From Chalara sp. BL73 (taxonomy: Eukaryota; Ascomycota; Leotiomycetes; Helotiales), in assembly GCA_918026815.1 (NCBI GenBank), contig CAKJVC010000065.1, positions 124,001-188,000 of the forward strand: a stretch of 64,000 nt of DNA, given 5' to 3'. Position 1 is the first letter of the stretch, and every line of letters begins with the position of its first letter. This document shows, piece after piece, positions 61,301 through 64,000 of the stretch. Under the pieces are notes generated by a model. It saw nothing but the letters and a program-made list of their open reading frames with translations, had not been told where the DNA came from and ran no database searches. Both the position numbers and the translations under genes were made by a program.

Positions 61301-62796
61301 ATGTACAAAGACTGGCAAAATTTCGACAATGTCGCGTGGGACAAGAATGACGATGCCGAGGAGGAGTCCCAAATGTGACTTCGGAGGAAAGACACCTGTC
61401 GCCAGGTCGAAGCCTCGTCAAGCAGAAATGCGGCAAACCTGCTACACTGGTATCACCACTAGTCATCGGTGGCCTAAATATCCATTACAGGATCCATCTC
61501 GAAGGCGAAGACTCCTCTTCCAATTTCATGGTACGGCTGCCCTGGCCCTACGCAGCCGGATTCCCTGGCGAGAAAGTCGTCCACGAGGCGGCGACGGCGG
61601 AATATTTGAGACTAAACACGCCCATTCCTGCTGCCCAGGTACTTTATTATGGTCAATATTCCAACGTCGGGCCGTTCCTTATCCTCCGCCGGATCGAACA
61701 CCGAGGCGACATGACGGACGCTCTTGCCGTTCCCGGCCTGGATCCCAAACTGACTCCTGTTCTGAACCCGGAGCTCCCCGAGAGCAAGCTCCGAAGTCTG
61801 TGGGCCAATATGGTGCCGCGTTTATTGGAGGTAGTAAAACCTACCTTTTCTCTCATCGGCTCGTTGGTCGAGGTTGACGGATCCTTCCGCATTGCCGCTC
61901 GACCTCTCACTCAAAAAATGAGCAGCATGACCCAGCTCGCTTATATTCCCCCGTCTACCCTTCCTCTGGAAAACGAGACCTATGCAACAGCCGACGAATG
62001 GTACGAGGCATTAGCCAATATGCACCTGACACAACTAATTTTTCAACACAACGACCTCGTCTCGTCCGAGGACGACTGTCGGAACAAGTACGTCTCTCGT
62101 CAAGTATTCCGAAGACTGGCTAAACAAGGTCGGCTATCAACATTCGGATTCGTTCAAGACCATTGGTCCGCCTGCGTCAAGACGGTGCATCCAAGGTGTC
62201 CAGCTCCAGACAGATCGAGTCCCTTTCGCTTCTAGTGTGATAACTTCAGACTGGCCAATGTCCTCCTGGGCCCAGACGACGACGTGGCTGCCGTGATCGA
62301 CTGGGAGTTCACATATGCTGCACCCACGCAATTTATGCTCGACCCTCCTTGGTGGTTACTATTCGAAACACCAGAAATGTGGCCTTCTGGTATCGAGGAA
62401 TGGAGCAGGGCCTACGAACCACATTTGAAAATATGGCTCGAGGCGATGGTGGAAAAGGAAAAGGGGGCTGAGTTTCTCCACGCCTTGCCGCTTTCGGTGC
62501 ATATGCAAGAAAGCTGGAAAATAGGCCGCTTCTAGCTCAACTACGCAGCTAGAAAGAGCTGGGCGTTTGATGCCGTTTTCTGGACGTACTTGGACGAGCG
62601 CTTCTCTGGCGAGCGGGACAGAGAAGTTCTTGACAAGGACTTGTGGAAGACACGACTGCATCTCTTAAGCAAGGAGGAGCGACAGGCCATGGAGCCGTTT
62701 GTACAGCAGAAGATGGAGGAGTCTCAGGAACGAACCCTGGTTGAGTGGGACCCGGCTGAGGCAAAGCAGCGTTTATCAGAGCTGTTGTTTGATTAA
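61301..62796 (+). pseudogene. APH-type phosphotransferase, broken
   Basis: The gene starts MYKDWQNFDNVAWDK at 61301, meets TGA at 61376-61378 and shifts frame at about 61440-61455. It then continues in one frame to 62796 with TAG stops at 62233-62235 and 62533-62535. Motifs in order: HYRIHLEGEDSSSNFMVRLP, EYLRLNTPIPAAQVLYYGQY, PFLILRRIEHRGDM, DNFRLANVLLG (catalytic-loop remnant, with the HxD position disrupted by the stop), and VAAVIDWEFTYAAPTQ. This is the common fungal APH/phosphotransferase family of unknown substrate, distinct in sequence from the gene at 9232. All three stops are one transition away from a sense codon. Not functional. Confidence 0.8.
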
Positions 62797-62957
62797 CTGC
62801 CTGCCAAGAAGTCGTCCGGGCAGATCCGTACTGGTGAGGCAAAGCCTGCTAGTACTACAGACTAGAAGGGGCAAGATGCTGTGCGGGAAAATTGGGCCAA
62901 GTTGAAGGCGGGAGTAGAAGAACGGAGACAAAATCTATATCATACAAAACGACAGCC

Positions 62958-63110
62958 ATGTTCTCACTCCACCTTGGAGCAACAATACCTACTCGAGGCA
63001 AACATCATAAAAAGCTCGAATGGACGGTCTTCGCTTTCGAGCAGTGTGCTTCAGACTCGGCACGTGGGCCTTTCTATACTTTTTCCCAGGCATTAGAAGT
63101 TCTCAAAGTG
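62958..63110 (+). pseudogene. Fragment homologous to the zinc-finger gene at 2808
   Basis: GATIPTRGKHHKKLEWTVF followed by SDSARGPFYTFSQALEVL matches residues about 34-75 of the 2808-3242 protein. The zinc finger is lost (the preceding codons do not carry the four cysteines) and the C-terminus is cut by the family G element at 63118. Confidence 0.7.
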
Positions 63111-63117
63111 TCACGTC

Positions 63118-63303
63118 TGTCAGGAATCGGCTTACGTGAGTATGCCAAGGAGCTAGAGCAGCTCACGCGCACACACAGATTACAGCCGTAATTGTAGAAA
63201 ATACAATCACCATATATCGCTCTTATAAGCCTGCATTCCATCGCCGTGATACCCTCACAGATCCTCTAATTGAGTCCCTGCCTAATACCTCCTATTTCTG
63301 ACA
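63118..63303 (+). mobile_element. Family G LTR-like element
   Basis: 186 bp from TGTCAGGAATCGGC to TATTTCTGACA, nearly identical to 57099-57291. Flanks ACGTC and GATAT differ. Confidence 0.75.
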
Positions 63304-63311
63304 GATATTAT

Positions 63312-63501
63312 TGTTGGTATATCATCACATAACGGCACGTAATTAGACGTGAATTGTGGGGCATACCTTCACTTACTTCGTAGCACGTAGAATAGAGGAA
63401 TACAATCAAGAACAATTACCATATCCATCAAGAGCAAGAGGTGGCCTACAAAGTAGAGTTACGCCTTTTGCCCCGTGAAAGGTAAGACACCGATACCAAC
63501 A
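63312..63501 (+). mobile_element. Family E-related LTR-like element with target duplication
   Basis: 190 bp from TGTTGGTATATCATC to CGATACCAACA, flanked by exact ATTAT at 63307-63311 and 63502-63506. The right half matches family E (ATTACCATATCCATCAAGAG, GCCCCGTG); the left half differs. Confidence 0.85.
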
Positions 63502-63506
63502 ATTAT

Positions 63507-63850
63507 ATCATATAAGATATTCCTAATATCAGAAAACCCAATATCATATCACAATATTAGAAATATTAATATCACACCACAACACTACTGACAACACCGG
63601 ATCAAGCAATCTACCAGTAGAGTTTGAAACGAGGTTGATCAGTGTCATTTCCAGATAGCTAAATGCTACTTTTTCCTAACATATCACCTCTAATTGACCC
63701 AACCCTGTTTTCCTCTTACAGTTCTGCTCATGTATTTAACATCCCTCAACTCTTCCTCGTTCTACCGCTGGCTTTATCGCGATGTTGAATCGCGGCTTTG
63801 ATACACCGTGGGGAGCCAGCCAACTCCCTTCAGAAGTGTACCAGGGGAGA
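63507..63850. other. Intergenic region
   Basis: No gene; a short AATATCA-rich run at 63510-63580. Confidence 0.4.
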
Positions 63851-64000
63851 TTAATTTATTCCGCAATTGAATGACTTGTACTTCCCAGCATTCGCAAGAC
63901 AGTTAGGTCCACCATACCGGGCGATGCCAACGTTGCCCTGGCAATTCAATCCCTCGTAGAAGTAGCAGATGCAATAGCCATTCGGAGCGAAGCAGTCTGC
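63851..64000 (-). CDS. Cysteine-rich protein C-terminus, runs off the window
   Basis: The minus strand is open from the window edge to TAA at 63851-63853, giving 49 residues with six cysteines (DCFAPNGYCICYFYEGLNCQ, then GPNCLANAGKYKSFNCGIN). The density of Cys, Gly, Asn and Tyr is that of a small secreted fungal protein, perhaps an effector. The start and any signal peptide lie beyond base 64000. The family is not recognised; it is not similar to the secreted protein at 55224. Confidence 0.6.
   Translation of the reverse strand, partial: ADCFAPNGYCICYFYEGLNCQGNVGIARYGGPNCLANAGKYKSFNCGIN

Overview
This window looks like a repeat-rich accessory region from a filamentous ascomycete (Pezizomycotina). 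The evidence is short 44-89 bp spliceosomal introns with GTAAGT-type donors, three long HET-domain genes, fungal STAND/NLR-type proteins (patatin-NB-ARC-TPR, NACHT-ankyrin, HeLo), DUF3176 and 2EXR family members, fungal kinase-like and APH phosphotransferase genes, and Copia, Gypsy, LINE and pogo/Fot1 remnants. Many broken genes carry TAG/TAA/TGA stops that C-to-T changes could have made, so RIP-like mutation is a reasonable inference. No rRNA, tRNA, CRISPR or bacterial operon structure was seen. Species cannot be named.

Layout. 1-9.1 kb is almost pure repeat: short TG...CA elements, a CAGCTACAG minisatellite and a Copia remnant, with one small zinc-finger gene. 9.2-15.3 kb holds an APH-type kinase gene, a transposase scrap, a broken hypothetical gene, a broken FHA-protein kinase and a frameshifted 2EXR gene. 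15.7-23.4 kb holds two HET-domain genes; the second sits between 44-bp inverted repeats with TA flanks. 23.7-29.3 kb has a LINE ORF1 relic, a HeLo-domain gene and a TPR relic. 29.5-34.6 kb has a Gypsy RT relic and a large ankyrin gene truncated by an insertion. 35-42.6 kb is a graveyard of transposase, kinase, HeLo, NACHT, DUF3176 and HET pieces around an intact third HET gene. 43.1-46.8 kb is a patatin-NB-ARC-TPR gene. 47.5-55.6 kb has small hypothetical genes, an ADP-ribosyltransferase-like relic and a small secreted cysteine-rich protein. 56-57.3 kb is a long-TIR MITE inside other repeats. 57.7-60.9 kb is a NACHT-ankyrin gene split by an insertion. 61.3-64 kb has an APH relic and the end of another secreted cysteine-rich protein.

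How it fits together. The recognisable host genes are mostly of the type used in fungal non-self recognition and regulated cell death: HET effectors, a HeLo membrane-active domain, and STAND receptors with patatin or Fungal_N N-termini and nearly identical ankyrin/TPR units. The dominant process visible is repeated insertion of very small (about 150-260 bp) TG...CA elements, several with exact 5-bp target duplications, that interrupt these genes. The most unusual items are the HET gene packaged between Tc1/mariner-like termini, the set of small elements sharing TGTCAC/GTGACA ends, and genes whose two halves now lie in opposite orientations.
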